A stretch of DNA of 64,000 bases from Betaproteobacteria bacterium CG2_30_68_42 (lineage in GTDB: Bacteria > Pseudomonadota > Gammaproteobacteria > Burkholderiales > Rhodocyclaceae), in assembly GCA_001872285.1 (NCBI GenBank), contig MNXU01000063.1:1-64000 (forward strand). The letters are read 5' to 3'. Made by a program: the position numbers and the translations under genes. Positions 28,096 to 39,165 of the stretch are shown one piece after another. The number at the start of each line of letters is the position of its first letter. Within the stretch, counting starts at the first letter, position 1. Below the pieces are notes generated by a model. That model saw only the letters and a list, made by a program, of their open reading frames with translations, searched no databases and was not told where the DNA came from.

Positions 28096-29031
28096 ATGCG
28101 CACCGACCCGGGTACCCGCGGATTCCTGATCGCCGCCGCAGTGCTGCTCGCCGCCGGGCCGTTCCTGCCGAAATGGCTGTCGTACATCGCCACCATCTCG
28201 CTCGGCTATGCGCTGGTGGTCGCTGGCGTGGTGCTCTTGATGCGTGCGGGCCTGGTGTCCTTCGGCCAGGGCCTGTACTTCTGCCTCGGCGGCTATGCCG
28301 TGGGCGCGGCCGGCAAGTACTGGAATCTCGGTGATGCGTTCGTGCTGCTTGCGGCTGCGGTCGCGGTCAGCGTCGCGGTCGCGGCGCTGCTCGGCCTGCT
28401 GCTCGCGCGCTACCGCGAGATCTTCTTCGCGATGTTCACGATGGCGTTCTCGATGATCCTGTACGGACTGCTTTCGAAGAGCCAGGCGCTCGGCTCGACC
28501 GACGGCTTCAACGTCTCCCACGCGACCTTCCTGGGCTACGCGCCGGTCGCCCTGCAAGGCTGGCTGTACGCCGCTGCCGTGGTGCTGTCGATGGCCGTCG
28601 CTATCGCGTTGCAGCGCTACCTGCGCTCGGGCATGGGGTACGCGGGCGACGCCATCCGCGAGAACGAGATCCGCGTCGAATATCTCGGCATCTCGGTCTA
28701 CCGCGTCGTCTACCTCAAATACCTGGTGGCCGCCGGGCTCGGCGGTCTGGGCGGCGGACTCGCGGCGCTCGCCTCGGGACACGTCGGCCCCGACATGGCG
28801 TACTGGACCACCTCGGGAGAGTTCGTGTTCGTGGCGCTGCTCGGCGGCACCCAGCACATCGCCGCGGCCTTCGCCGCGTCGTTCCTGTTCGAGCTGATCA
28901 AGACCTATGCCTTCGAGCTCTCGCCCTACACCTGGCAGATGATGCTCGGCGTGGTGCTGCTGGCGATCATCCTGTTCCTGCCCAGCGGACTGTGGTCGCT
29001 GGTGGCGCGCGGCCGGGAAGCACTGCGATGA
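28096..29031 (+). CDS. livM: ABC transporter permease, LivM type (first importer)
   Basis: 311 residues, multi-pass inner-membrane partner of LivH. Conserved elements include VLLMRAGLVSFGQGLYFCLGGYA, the cytoplasmic coupling loop AGDAIRENEIRVEYLGISVYRVVYLKY cut short here, and GTQHIAAAFAASFLFELIKTYAF. It starts immediately after the livH stop and is followed after seven bases by livG. Confidence 0.9.
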   Translation: MRTDPGTRGFLIAAAVLLAAGPFLPKWLSYIATISLGYALVVAGVVLLMRAGLVSFGQGLYFCLGGYAVGAAGKYWNLGDAFVLLAAAVAVSVAVAALLGLLLARYREIFFAMFTMAFSMILYGLLSKSQALGSTDGFNVSHATFLGYAPVALQGWLYAAAVVLSMAVAIALQRYLRSGMGYAGDAIRENEIRVEYLGISVYRVVYLKYLVAAGLGGLGGGLAALASGHVGPDMAYWTTSGEFVFVALLGGTQHIAAAFAASFLFELIKTYAFELSPYTWQMMLGVVLLAIILFLPSGLWSLVARGREALR

Positions 29032-29038
29032 TCCTGGG

Positions 29039-29818
29039 ATGAATGCGGTCCTCGAAACGCGTGCGCTCTCGAAGAGCTTCGGCGCGGTGGTCGCGGCGGC
29101 GGAGATCGACCTGGTGGTCGGCGAGCGCGAAGTCATCGGCGTGATCGGCGCCAACGGCGCCGGCAAGACCACCTTCATCAACATGGTGACCGGCTACCTC
29201 CGGCCGTCGGGCGGCAGCATCCGTTTTCGCGGGCGGGACATCACCGGCCTGCCGCCGCGGCAGGTGGTGCGCGCCGGGATCTGCCGCTCGTTCCAGGTCT
29301 CGCAGTTGTTCCGGGAGCTCACGGTGCTGGACAACATGCTGATCGCGCTCGGCATGCTGCGCGAGGGGGCGCTGAGCTGGCTCGCGCCCCTGCACACCCG
29401 CGCGCGCGAGGACGAGGCGCGCAAGGTGCTCGAGCGCTACACGATCGAGCGCTACGCGGATAGCCGCGTGGCGACGCTGCCGCAAGGCGTGCGCAAGCTG
29501 CTCGACATCGCGATGGCCACGGTGAGCGAACCGCCGCTGCTGCTGCTCGACGAGCCCACCAGCGGGGTGGCAGCCGAGGAGAAGTTCGCCCTCATGGACA
29601 CGGTGATGGCGCCAGTGCGCGCGAGCGGTGCCGCCTGCCTGTTCGTCGAACACGACATGGAGATCGTCGAGCGCTATAGCGCGCGCGTGATCGCGTTCTA
29701 TGACGGGCGTATCCTTGCCGACGGGCCCACCGCCGAGACGCTCACCGATCCCGAAGTGCGCAAGTACGTGATTGGCGCCGAGCTGCACCGCGACCGGGAG
29801 GCGGGATGCTCCAAGTAA
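29039..29818 (+). CDS. livG: ABC transporter ATP-binding protein, LivG type (first importer)
   Basis: 259 residues. One of two ATPases powering the importer at the cytoplasmic face. Walker A GANGAGKTT, a signature region LPQGVRKLLDIAMAT (a LivG-style variant of LSGGQ), and Walker B LLLLDEPTSGV followed by VEHDMEIV. The stop overlaps livF by 13 bases. Confidence 0.92.
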   Translation: MNAVLETRALSKSFGAVVAAAEIDLVVGEREVIGVIGANGAGKTTFINMVTGYLRPSGGSIRFRGRDITGLPPRQVVRAGICRSFQVSQLFRELTVLDNMLIALGMLREGALSWLAPLHTRAREDEARKVLERYTIERYADSRVATLPQGVRKLLDIAMATVSEPPLLLLDEPTSGVAAEEKFALMDTVMAPVRASGAACLFVEHDMEIVERYSARVIAFYDGRILADGPTAETLTDPEVRKYVIGAELHRDREAGCSK

Positions 29819-30459
29819 GCGCGCTCGACGTCTACATCGAACGCACGCAGATCCTGCGCGAGGTCTCGGCTGCGCTGCCCGGCGGTGCGATGGCCGGGCT
29901 GATCGGGCGCAACGGCGCCGGCAAGACGACGCTGATGCGCGCGATCATGGGCGCGATCCGGCCGACGCAGGGCACGATCCGCATCGGCGGCACGGACGTC
30001 ACGCGAGCGCCGGCGCACGGCCGTGCCCGGCTGCGCGTGGGCTACATGCCCGAGGACCGGCGGCTGGTGCCGGACCTGACCGTGGAGGAGAACATTCTGG
30101 TGCCGGCGTGGGCGATCCGACTGCCGGAGGCGGGAGCGCGGCTCGCCTGGATCTACGAGCTGATCCCCGAGGTGGCCGCGGCTGCGCAGCGGCGCGCACT
30201 GCAACTGTCCGGCGGACAGCAGAAGCTGGTGGCGCTGGCACGCGCACTCATGGCGGGCAGCCACCTGATGCTGCTCGACGAGCCCTTCGAGGGCATCGCG
30301 CCCGCGCTCGCGCATCGCCTGGTGGAGGTGCTGCACGCGATCAAGGCGGAGGGGCTTTCCATCCTGCTGTCGGAGTCCGACTATACGCACTCGGCGGGCC
30401 TGATCGACAAGCTGTTCGTGATCGAGCGTGGCTCGGTCGCCGAGAAACCGCATTCCTGA
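29806..30459 (+). CDS. livF: ABC transporter ATP-binding protein, LivF type (first importer)
   Basis: 217 residues, slightly short for LivF (usually about 233). Walker A GRNGAGKTT, signature LSGGQQKLVALARALM, Walker B MLLDEPFEGIAP and the LSESDYTHS switch region where most relatives have 'EQN'. Ribosome binding site GGGAGGC within the end of livG. The C-terminus ends early, after VIERGSVAEKPHS, so the last helix is trimmed, but all catalytic motifs are intact. Confidence 0.9.
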   Translation: MLQVSALDVYIERTQILREVSAALPGGAMAGLIGRNGAGKTTLMRAIMGAIRPTQGTIRIGGTDVTRAPAHGRARLRVGYMPEDRRLVPDLTVEENILVPAWAIRLPEAGARLAWIYELIPEVAAAAQRRALQLSGGQQKLVALARALMAGSHLMLLDEPFEGIAPALAHRLVEVLHAIKAEGLSILLSESDYTHSAGLIDKLFVIERGSVAEKPHS

Positions 30460-30474
30460 GAGGAGGGACTTGTC

Positions 30475-31602
30475 ATGATGAAGACCAGAGCGGCGGTGCT
30501 CGACCGGATGGGCGTGGAGCCCCCCTACGAGACCAGCCGCCCGCTGGCGATCGAGGAGCTCGATCTCGCCCCGCCCGGCCCGGGCGAAGTGCTGGTGCGC
30601 ATTCGCGCCGCCGGCCTGTGCCACTCCGATCTGTCCACGATCAACGGCGATCGTCCGCGGCCCACGCCGATGGCCCTCGGCCACGAAGCGGCCGGCGTGG
30701 TCGAGGCGCTGGGCGCGGGCGTGAGCGACCTGAAGAAGGGCGACCACGTGGTGCTGGTGTTCGTGCCCAGTTGCGGTCACTGCCTGCCCTGCGCGGAAGG
30801 CCGGCCCGCGCTGTGCGAACCGGCCGCCGCCGCCAACGGTGCCGGCACGCTGCTTTCGGGCGAACGGCGGCTGTCCCGGGACGGAGCGCCGATCCATCAT
30901 CACCTGGGCTGTTCTGCGTTCGCCGACTTCGCCGTGGTGTCGCGCAGATCGGTCGTGCCGATCGATGCGGAGCTGCCGTTCGAGCATGCCGCGCTGTTCG
31001 GCTGCGCGGTGCTCACCGGCGTCGGCTCGGTGGTGAATACCGCGAAGGTCCCTGCCGGCGCAGCCGTGGCGGTGGTCGGCCTGGGCGGCGTCGGCCTCGC
31101 CGCACTGCTCGGTGCCGCTGCCGCCGGAGCCTCCCGGATCGTCGCGGTGGATCTCGCCGAGGACAAGCTCGAGGTCGCGCGCGCGCTCGGCGCCACCGAC
31201 ACGTTCGACGCCCGCTCGCCCGACTGTGCCGGGGAGTTGCGCGAGGCGACCGCAGGCGGCGTGGATTTCGCGTTCGAATTCGCCGGCTCGGCAAGAGCGA
31301 TGGAGCTGGCCTGGCGGATCACGCGCCGTGGCGGCACCACCGTCACCGCGGGCCTGCCGCCGCCGGGGCAGTCGATGCCGCTGCCGCTGGTCACCCTCGT
31401 CGCCGAGGAACGCACGGTGAAGGGAAGCTACATCGGCACCTGTGTGCCGCTGCGCGACCTGCCGCGCTACGTCGCGCTGCACCGGCGCGGGCGGCTGCCG
31501 GTCGAGCGCCTGATGAGCGGAACGTTGTCTCTGGAGGACATCAACCTCGGCTTCGACCGGCTGCGCGAGGGAAGAGCGATCCGGCAGGTGATCGTGTTCT
31601 GA
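30475..31602 (+). CDS. Zinc-dependent alcohol dehydrogenase
   Basis: 375 residues, medium-chain dehydrogenase family. Catalytic zinc ligands in AGLCHSDL and GHEAAG, structural zinc cysteines in SCGHCLPCAEGRPALC, and an NAD-binding Rossmann motif VVGLGGVGLAALLGAA. It resembles the class III/NDMA-type branch. It oxidises a primary alcohol to an aldehyde; the alcohol is unknown. Preceded by GAGAGGAGGG, 15 bases after livF, so it is in the importer operon. The acyl-CoA-forming aldehyde dehydrogenase two genes downstream would take the product. Confidence 0.87.
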   Translation: MMKTRAAVLDRMGVEPPYETSRPLAIEELDLAPPGPGEVLVRIRAAGLCHSDLSTINGDRPRPTPMALGHEAAGVVEALGAGVSDLKKGDHVVLVFVPSCGHCLPCAEGRPALCEPAAAANGAGTLLSGERRLSRDGAPIHHHLGCSAFADFAVVSRRSVVPIDAELPFEHAALFGCAVLTGVGSVVNTAKVPAGAAVAVVGLGGVGLAALLGAAAAGASRIVAVDLAEDKLEVARALGATDTFDARSPDCAGELREATAGGVDFAFEFAGSARAMELAWRITRRGGTTVTAGLPPPGQSMPLPLVTLVAEERTVKGSYIGTCVPLRDLPRYVALHRRGRLPVERLMSGTLSLEDINLGFDRLREGRAIRQVIVF

Positions 31603-31689
31603 ACGGAAGGCGGTGATCAACCGAGGCATCGAAGGGCCGGCCATGGTCGAGTGGCCGTGCAGTGGCAGGATGGGCCGTCAGGAGGGGGC

Positions 31690-32649
31690 ATGGATCTGAA
31701 CCAGTTGCGCACGTTCGTGACGGTGGCCGAGCTCGGCCACGTCACACGCGCCGCCGAGCGACTGCACCTGAGCCAGCCGGCCGTGACCGGACAGCTCAAG
31801 GCGCTGGAGGACGAGCTGTGCGTGACGCTCTTCGATCGCACCCGCGGCGGAATGCTGCTCACCGGCGCGGGCAAACTGATGCTGCAGGAGGCCGAGCAGG
31901 CGCTCGGTCATGCGCAGGAGGTCAAGAACCTGGCGTTGCGCATGAAGGACAAGGTCGCCGGGCGGGTCCGGCTCGGAACGATCATCGATCCGGACTTCCT
32001 GCGCCTCGGCGTCTTTCTCAAGCGGTTGATCGAGACCTACCCGGTGATCGAGATCGAGACGCGGCACGGCATCTCGGGATGGGTGTTCGCGTCGGTGGCG
32101 GAGCGCGAACTCGATGCCGGTTTCTTTCTCGGCCCGATCGAGCATGCCGCGATGCGCGGCACGAAGCTGACGACGGTCACCTACCGCATCGTCGGGCCGA
32201 CCGCCTGGCGCGGCAGGCTCAATTGCGCGGACTGGAAGGCGCTGGCCGCGTTCCCCTGGGTGTGGACCCCGCGGACCAGCTCGCACAACAGTCTCGTCTC
32301 GCGCATGTTCGAGGAGAACGGCATTTCACCTGCGCGCCGCGTCGTTGTCGCCGACCAGGAAGCGTCGATGGTGAGCATGGTCTCGGCGGGCATGGGACTC
32401 ACGCTGATGCGCGAGGATCTGGCGTTTGCCGCCGAAGACGATGGCCGGGTCGCGGTGTGGCGCGGGGCCACCCTGAGCAATCCGCTCTCGTTCATCTTCC
32501 GGGCGGAGCGCAGCCATGACCCGCTCATCGAGGCCATGGCGGGCGTCATCCGCTCGATCTGGGCGCCGGCCGCAACGGCGGAGAAATCGTCGAACGCCAG
32601 GGTGCGAGGTTCGATCATCGCCTCTGATCGAAACGATCCGAAGATGTGA
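31690..32649 (+). CDS. LysR family transcriptional regulator
   Basis: 319 residues. N-terminal winged helix-turn-helix (MDLNQLRTFVTVAELGHVTR, AAERLHLSQPAVTGQLKALE) and a C-terminal effector domain. The ATG at 31690 is preceded by GGAGGGGG; an ATG 39 bases earlier has no such site. It lies between the alcohol dehydrogenase and the aldehyde dehydrogenase, on the same strand, and probably responds to an intermediate of the pathway they form. The C-terminal ~25 residues are unusually polar and may be a read-on extension. Confidence 0.9.
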   Translation: MDLNQLRTFVTVAELGHVTRAAERLHLSQPAVTGQLKALEDELCVTLFDRTRGGMLLTGAGKLMLQEAEQALGHAQEVKNLALRMKDKVAGRVRLGTIIDPDFLRLGVFLKRLIETYPVIEIETRHGISGWVFASVAERELDAGFFLGPIEHAAMRGTKLTTVTYRIVGPTAWRGRLNCADWKALAAFPWVWTPRTSSHNSLVSRMFEENGISPARRVVVADQEASMVSMVSAGMGLTLMREDLAFAAEDDGRVAVWRGATLSNPLSFIFRAERSHDPLIEAMAGVIRSIWAPAATAEKSSNARVRGSIIASDRNDPKM

Positions 32650-32712
32650 TTGGACTGTCCCGCTGGCGCGCGCGATGATGTCCAACATTTCATGGTTGAA
32701 CGGAAACACCCG

Positions 32713-34248
<1,536 letters not shown>

Positions 34249-34325
34249 CCGGGGCGCGAGGCAGCATTTTCAGAGGCCGCCGGAAGAAGCGGCACCCTTT
34301 CCAGCCAGACACGAGGAGACAAACG

Positions 34326-35630
34326 ATGGGTACGACAGACAGGAAGTTGGAAGCTCTCATGGAACATCTCAGGCTGAGCCGGCGCGACTTCGTGTTCGGG
34401 GGGCTCGCTGCGGGCGCTCTGACGCTGACGCCCCGATTCGCGGCCGCCCAGGCTGCGAAGCCGTACAAGCTCGGCGTGCTGCTGCCCTCGACCGGCACCG
34501 GCGCGAACTACATGGCGCACTGCATCAAGGGACTGCCGGTCGCGATCGCGGAACTGAACAAGCGCGGGGGGCTGCTCGGCAAGCATCCGGTACAGATGAT
34601 CTATCGCGACACCGAGACCAAGCCGGATGTCGGCGCGCGCGAAGCGAAATCGCTGATCCTGAACGACAAGGTGGATGGCATCTTCGGTACCTATTCGAGC
34701 GCGGTCGCGCTGGCGGTGCAGGAGATCATCCACGAGCACAAAGTGCTGCACTTCGCCGCCACCTCCAACAGCTCCAAGATCACACAAGACAATTACACGC
34801 CCTACACCTACCAGTTCTGCCCCGACAGCAATATGCAGTCGGGAGCGGTGGTGGTGGCGGTGGCGAAGATGGCGAAGAAGAGCAACTGGAAGACCTACGT
34901 TTCCCTGGGGCAGGACTACGAGTGGGGCCGCGACACGCACAAGGGCTTCACCACCGGGCTGGCCAAGGTTGCTCCCGGCATCAAGGAAGCCCGCCAGCTG
35001 TGGTTCAAGCTCGGCGAGACCGATTTCACTTCCTACATCACCGCGATCATGGCGGCCAAGCCCGATTTCATGTTCGGCGCGGTTGCGGGCAAGGATGCCC
35101 AGACTTTCATGCAGCAGGCCGGCCAGATGGGGCTGTTCAAGCGTGTGCCGTTCCCGGGCGGCCTGATTCCGGTGAACGACCTCAAGCAGCAGCGCAAGAC
35201 GCTGCCGCGAGGCATCATCGGGCTCGCGCGCTGCCCGTTCTTCGCGCATCTGAAAGAGCCGATCATGCAGGCCTACATCAAGCGCGACCTCGCCGCGTTC
35301 GGCAAGGACGACTATCCGGATGATTGGGCGTGCATGTATTACGACGCGCTCGGCGGCCTGGAGCAGGGCGCGAAGAAGGCCGGATCGATCAGTACCGAGG
35401 CGATCATTAAGGCACTCAAGGGCGCGACCATCGACACCTGCCGCGGCAAGCGCGCCTTCCGCACCTGCAGCAACCAGCTCGAGGTGCCCTCGTACGTGGG
35501 CGAGGTCTGGGATTCGCCCGACTATCCGTTCCCGATCTACAAGCCCGACACTTTGGTCTATGTCGAGGCCAAGGAAGTGTGGACGCCGACCTGCGAAGAG
35601 GTCGAGAAGCTGAAGAAGAAACGCGCGTAG
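34326..35630 (+). CDS. ABC transporter substrate-binding protein (urea/amide type), Tat-exported
   Basis: 434 residues. The N-terminus has SRRDFVFGGLAAGALTLTP, a twin-arginine signal. The mature fold is Peripla_BP_6: YKLGVLLPSTGTGANYMAHCI, MIYRDTETKPDVGAREA, VSLGQDYEWGRDTHKGF, GAVAGKDAQTFMQQ. Start ATG at 34326 with GAGGAG upstream; the open frame reaches further back but overlaps the dehydrogenase in another frame. It heads the second importer operon and is followed by a strong stem-loop and livH. Confidence 0.92.
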   Translation: MGTTDRKLEALMEHLRLSRRDFVFGGLAAGALTLTPRFAAAQAAKPYKLGVLLPSTGTGANYMAHCIKGLPVAIAELNKRGGLLGKHPVQMIYRDTETKPDVGAREAKSLILNDKVDGIFGTYSSAVALAVQEIIHEHKVLHFAATSNSSKITQDNYTPYTYQFCPDSNMQSGAVVVAVAKMAKKSNWKTYVSLGQDYEWGRDTHKGFTTGLAKVAPGIKEARQLWFKLGETDFTSYITAIMAAKPDFMFGAVAGKDAQTFMQQAGQMGLFKRVPFPGGLIPVNDLKQQRKTLPRGIIGLARCPFFAHLKEPIMQAYIKRDLAAFGKDDYPDDWACMYYDALGGLEQGAKKAGSISTEAIIKALKGATIDTCRGKRAFRTCSNQLEVPSYVGEVWDSPDYPFPIYKPDTLVYVEAKEVWTPTCEEVEKLKKKRA

Positions 35631-35645
35631 CGAGCGGTCCGGTCA

Positions 35646-35675
35646 GTGCGCGGGAAGCTGGCTGTTCCCGCGCAC
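35646..35675 (+). terminator. Strong stem-loop between binding protein and livH (second importer)
   Basis: GTGCGCGGGAA (35646-35656) and TTCCCGCGCAC (35665-35675) form a perfect 11-bp stem with an 8-base loop. It starts 15 bases after the binding-protein stop and ends 35 bases before livH. No U run follows, so partial read-through giving excess binding protein is expected. Confidence 0.65.
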
Positions 35676-35710
35676 CGGTTTCCGAACGCTGATCAAGGTC
35701 TGCTGCCCCG

Positions 35711-36598
35711 ATGGACATCGCCCCATACCTACTTCAGTTGTTCAGCGGCCTGTCGCGCGCGATGGTGCTGTTTCTGCTGTCGGCGGGCTTGTCGCTGATC
35801 TTCGGCGTCATGAACATCCTCAACTTCGCGCATGCGACGTTGTGGCTCATAAGCGGCTACGTTACCTACTCTCTTTTCACTTTCCTGAGCGAGCAGTTCG
35901 GCGCGAGCCCATGGATGCTGCTGCCGGCGATCGCCGGCGCGGTGGCGCTGATGTCGCTCGCCGGCTTTGCGCTGGAGCGTTTTCTGATCCGGCATACCTA
36001 TGAACGCGAACTGCCGGAGCAACTGCTGCTCACGTTCGCGCTGGTGCTGATCCTGGGTGACGTGATCAAGCTCGTCTGGGGCCTGGAGAACCGGCGCATC
36101 AACCTCGGCGTCGAGCCAATGGAGATGTTCGATACCCTGGTCAATCCCTACCAGTTCGTGATCATCGGCACCGGCGTCGCCGTCGGCGCGGGCCTGTGGT
36201 ACTTCCTGCATCGCACGCGTTTCGGCAAGATCGTGCGCGCCGCGGTCTACAGCCGCAGCATGGTGAGCGCGCTCGGCATCCGCATCCCCGTCATCTACTC
36301 GATGGTGTTCGCGCTCGGCGTCGGGCTTGCGGCGCTGGCGAGCGGCGTGTTCCTGCCGCTGCTGCCGATGTCGCTCGGCATGGACCTCGACATCATCGTG
36401 CAGTGCTTCGCGGTGGTGGTGATCGGCGGCTTCGGCAGCATGCTCGGCACCTTCGTCGCCTCGATCATCGTCGGCGTGGTCTATTCGTTCTCGATCCTGT
36501 TCTGGCCCGACGGCGCCCTGGCGATGATCTTCCTGATCCTGATCGCGGTCCTGATCTGGCGCCCGTGGGGCCTGTTCGGCACCGAGCTGCGCTCGTGA
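35711..36598 (+). CDS. livH: ABC transporter permease, LivH type (second importer)
   Basis: 295 residues, inner membrane. LivH landmarks SLIFGVMNILNFAHATLW and ALGIRIPVIYSMVFALGVGLAALAS, cut short here, then FAVVVIGGFGSMLGTFVASIIVG. It differs enough from the LivH at 27199 that the two importers are unlikely to be a recent duplication. Followed after 19 bases by livM. Confidence 0.9.
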   Translation: MDIAPYLLQLFSGLSRAMVLFLLSAGLSLIFGVMNILNFAHATLWLISGYVTYSLFTFLSEQFGASPWMLLPAIAGAVALMSLAGFALERFLIRHTYERELPEQLLLTFALVLILGDVIKLVWGLENRRINLGVEPMEMFDTLVNPYQFVIIGTGVAVGAGLWYFLHRTRFGKIVRAAVYSRSMVSALGIRIPVIYSMVFALGVGLAALASGVFLPLLPMSLGMDLDIIVQCFAVVVIGGFGSMLGTFVASIIVGVVYSFSILFWPDGALAMIFLILIAVLIWRPWGLFGTELRS

Positions 36599-36617
36599 AC
36601 GCTTTTCAGTCGACGCC

Positions 36618-37670
36618 GTGAACGCGCCCAGACAACGGGGTTGGATTGCGCGGCTGAGCGCCGGCGGCGCTCTCGCCCGGCCGGTGGCGATTTCGATGAT
36701 CGTGCTGTTCGCGCTGGTGCCGTGGCTACCGGGAGAATTCTGGACCCACGTCGGCACCGAAATTCTGATCTTCGGCCTGTTCGCGATGAGCTTCAACCTG
36801 CTCTATGGCTACATGGGGCAGATCTCGTTCGGTCACGCGGCGTTTTTCGGCATCGGCGCGTACGCCACCGCGATGCTGTTTACGGCGCTGAAGACTTCGG
36901 CCGGGGATATCGGTGTCGCCGAGTTCCTGTTGTCGCTCCTCGCCGGCCCGCCGGTGGCGGCGGCTGCGGCCCTGTTCATCGGCTTTTTCTGCGTGCGCCT
37001 GACCGGAATCTACTTTGCCATGCTCACGCTCGCATTTGGCGAGATGCTGTTCTACATCGTCTTTTCCTGGTACAGCTTCACCAAGGGCGACGACGGCATC
37101 CAGGGCCTGCTGCCGCCGGCCTTCTTCCAGGATTCGGACAATTTCTATTACTTCACGCTCGCGATCGTGATCCTGGCGCTTTTCGTCATGTGGCGAATCA
37201 CCGAGTCGCCTTTCGGCCTGACCTTGCGCACCCTTCGCGACAACCAGCGGCGCGCGGCATTCCTCGGCACGAACGTCAAGGCGCACATGCTTGCGAACTT
37301 CGTGATCGCGGGCACGTTCGCGGGACTCGCCGGGGCGCTCTGGGGTCCGTTCTCGCGCAGCGTGAATCCGGGTCTGCTCGGCTGGGGCGAGTCCGGCATC
37401 GCGGTGTTCATGACGCTGATCGGTGGCGCCGGCGCGTTCATCGGCCCGATCGTCGGCTCGGTGATCTACACGATGCTGCAGGCGGTGGTGAAGATGTACA
37501 CGATCTATTGGCCGCTCACCATCGGCAGCGTGATCCTGGTGATCGTTCTGTTCGCCCCCGGCGGAATCCTCGGAATCGTCGAGCGGCGCCTGCGTGCGGC
37601 GCGACCGGAGGGCGGGACCAACGGCGGCGATCCCGTGGCCGGAGCGGGCGAGACGGAGTCGCGGCAGTGA
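36618..37670 (+). CDS. livM: ABC transporter permease, LivM type (second importer)
   Basis: 350 residues, about ten membrane helices. Contains LLYGYMGQISFGHAAFFGIGAYA, FGLTLRTLRDNQRRAAFLGTNV cut short here, and GGAGAFIGPIVGSVIYTML, all typical of LivM. GTG start at 36618 just after livH. The stop overlaps the livG GTG by four bases. A polar C-terminal tail of ~30 residues extends past the last helix. Confidence 0.9.
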   Translation: MNAPRQRGWIARLSAGGALARPVAISMIVLFALVPWLPGEFWTHVGTEILIFGLFAMSFNLLYGYMGQISFGHAAFFGIGAYATAMLFTALKTSAGDIGVAEFLLSLLAGPPVAAAAALFIGFFCVRLTGIYFAMLTLAFGEMLFYIVFSWYSFTKGDDGIQGLLPPAFFQDSDNFYYFTLAIVILALFVMWRITESPFGLTLRTLRDNQRRAAFLGTNVKAHMLANFVIAGTFAGLAGALWGPFSRSVNPGLLGWGESGIAVFMTLIGGAGAFIGPIVGSVIYTMLQAVVKMYTIYWPLTIGSVILVIVLFAPGGILGIVERRLRAARPEGGTNGGDPVAGAGETESRQ

Positions 37671-38419
37671 ACCGGAACATTCTCGAGGTCACCGGGCTGG
37701 AAAAGCATTTCGGTGGCGTGCACGTCACGCGCAACGTTCATTTCTCGATGGAAGAGGGCGAGCAGTCGGCGATCATCGGTCCGAACGGCGCCGGCAAGAG
37801 CACGTTCATGAATCTGCTCACCGGCTTCCACCGCCCCGACGGCGGCAAGGTGGTTTTCGCGGGCAGGGACATCACCGGGCTGCCGCCGCACAAGGTGGCA
37901 CGCTGCGGCATCTCGCGTGCCTTCCAGGTCAGCAGCATCTTTGCGCGCATGACGGTCGTGGAGAACGTGCGCGCCGCGGTGCACGCGCAGATGCGCGCGA
38001 CGTTTCGCCTGTTCGCGCCGGCGCGCGCCATCGGCGCGGAGGAAACCGAGCGGGTGCTCGCCCTGTGCGCGATGGAGGATAAACGCGAGCTGACGGCGGG
38101 AGAGCTCGCGCAGGGCGACAAGAAGCGGCTCGAGCTCGCGATCGCGCTGGCGGGGAAGCCCCGCCTGCTGTTCCTCGACGAGCCGACGGCGGGCATGTCG
38201 ATCGAGGAGGCGCGCTCGACCATGGAGCTGGTCGACCGCCTCAACCGCGAGCTGAAGCTCACCGTCCTTTTTACCGAGCACGACATGGAAATCGTGTTCA
38301 ATCACGCGCGCACGCTGACTCTGTTGCACCGTGGCGAGATCATCGTCCAGGGCACACCGGCGGAGGTGCGCTCCAACGAGACCGCCCAGAAGGTCTACCT
38401 GGGCGAACACCACGCGTAG
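37667..38419 (+). CDS. livG: ABC transporter ATP-binding protein, LivG type (second importer)
   Basis: 250 residues. Walker A GPNGAGKST, signature region LAQGDKKRLELAIAL, Walker B LLFLDEPTAGM and TEHDMEIVF. The GTG start at 37667 overlaps the livM stop (GTGA). Followed after six bases by livF. Pairs with LivF at the membrane to drive uptake. Confidence 0.92.
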   Translation: MNRNILEVTGLEKHFGGVHVTRNVHFSMEEGEQSAIIGPNGAGKSTFMNLLTGFHRPDGGKVVFAGRDITGLPPHKVARCGISRAFQVSSIFARMTVVENVRAAVHAQMRATFRLFAPARAIGAEETERVLALCAMEDKRELTAGELAQGDKKRLELAIALAGKPRLLFLDEPTAGMSIEEARSTMELVDRLNRELKLTVLFTEHDMEIVFNHARTLTLLHRGEIIVQGTPAEVRSNETAQKVYLGEHHA

Positions 38420-38425
38420 AACTCC

Positions 38426-39133
38426 ATGCTGTATCTCGAAGCTCAGGGCGTCCACACCTGGTACGACACCAGCCACATCCTGTTCGATGTGTCGCTGGAG
38501 GTGCATGAGGGCGAGTCGGTGTGTCTGCTCGGCCGCAATGGCGCCGGCAAGACCACCACCCTCAAGACCCTCATGGGGCTCGTTCCGGCGCGCTCCGGCG
38601 CGATCCGTTTCAACGGCACATCGCTCACCGGCCGCGAGCCCTACGAGATCGCCCGGCTGGGAGTCGGTTACGTTCCGGATGAACGGCTGATCTTTCCGGA
38701 CCTCACGGTGCGCGAGAATCTCGAGCTCGGCATCAAGAAGGGTCGCGCGAGTGGTCCCTCGTGGACGGTGGAGCGGGTGTATGAGATCTTTCCCGTGCTC
38801 ATTCCGCTCGATCGGCGCCTGGGCGGATACCTGTCGGGCGGCGAGCAGCAGATGCTCACCATCGGGCGCACGCTGATGGGTCATCCGTCGCTGCTGCTTC
38901 TCGACGAGCCGGTCGAGGGCGTGGCGCCGGTCGTCGTGCAGGAACTCACGCGGCAGATCCTGAAGCTCAAGGGCATGGGCCTCACCATTCTGTTCGCGGA
39001 GCAGAACATGCACTTCGCGCAGGAAGTCTCGGACCGGGCCTACGTGATCGAAAAGGGTCGCATCCGCTTCCACGGCACCATGCACGAGCTGCAGGCGAAC
39101 GACGAAGTGAAGTCGAAGTACCTGATGATCTAG
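38426..39133 (+). CDS. livF: ABC transporter ATP-binding protein, LivF type (second importer)
   Basis: 235 residues, full length. Walker A GRNGAGKTT, LSGGEQQMLTIGRTLM, LLLLDEPVEGVAP and FAEQNMHFA, all standard for LivF. Last gene of the importer; the GMC oxidoreductase starts 32 bases later on the same strand and is probably co-transcribed. Confidence 0.92.
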   Translation: MLYLEAQGVHTWYDTSHILFDVSLEVHEGESVCLLGRNGAGKTTTLKTLMGLVPARSGAIRFNGTSLTGREPYEIARLGVGYVPDERLIFPDLTVRENLELGIKKGRASGPSWTVERVYEIFPVLIPLDRRLGGYLSGGEQQMLTIGRTLMGHPSLLLLDEPVEGVAPVVVQELTRQILKLKGMGLTILFAEQNMHFAQEVSDRAYVIEKGRIRFHGTMHELQANDEVKSKYLMI

Positions 39134-39165
39134 CCGGCTCGACCGGGACCGGCGCAAAGCAGACG

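Noticed and set aside
27352-29184. 610-codon minus-strand frame opposite livH and livM
   Set aside because: Antisense shadow with a low-complexity, highly polar product; livH and livM are clearly real.
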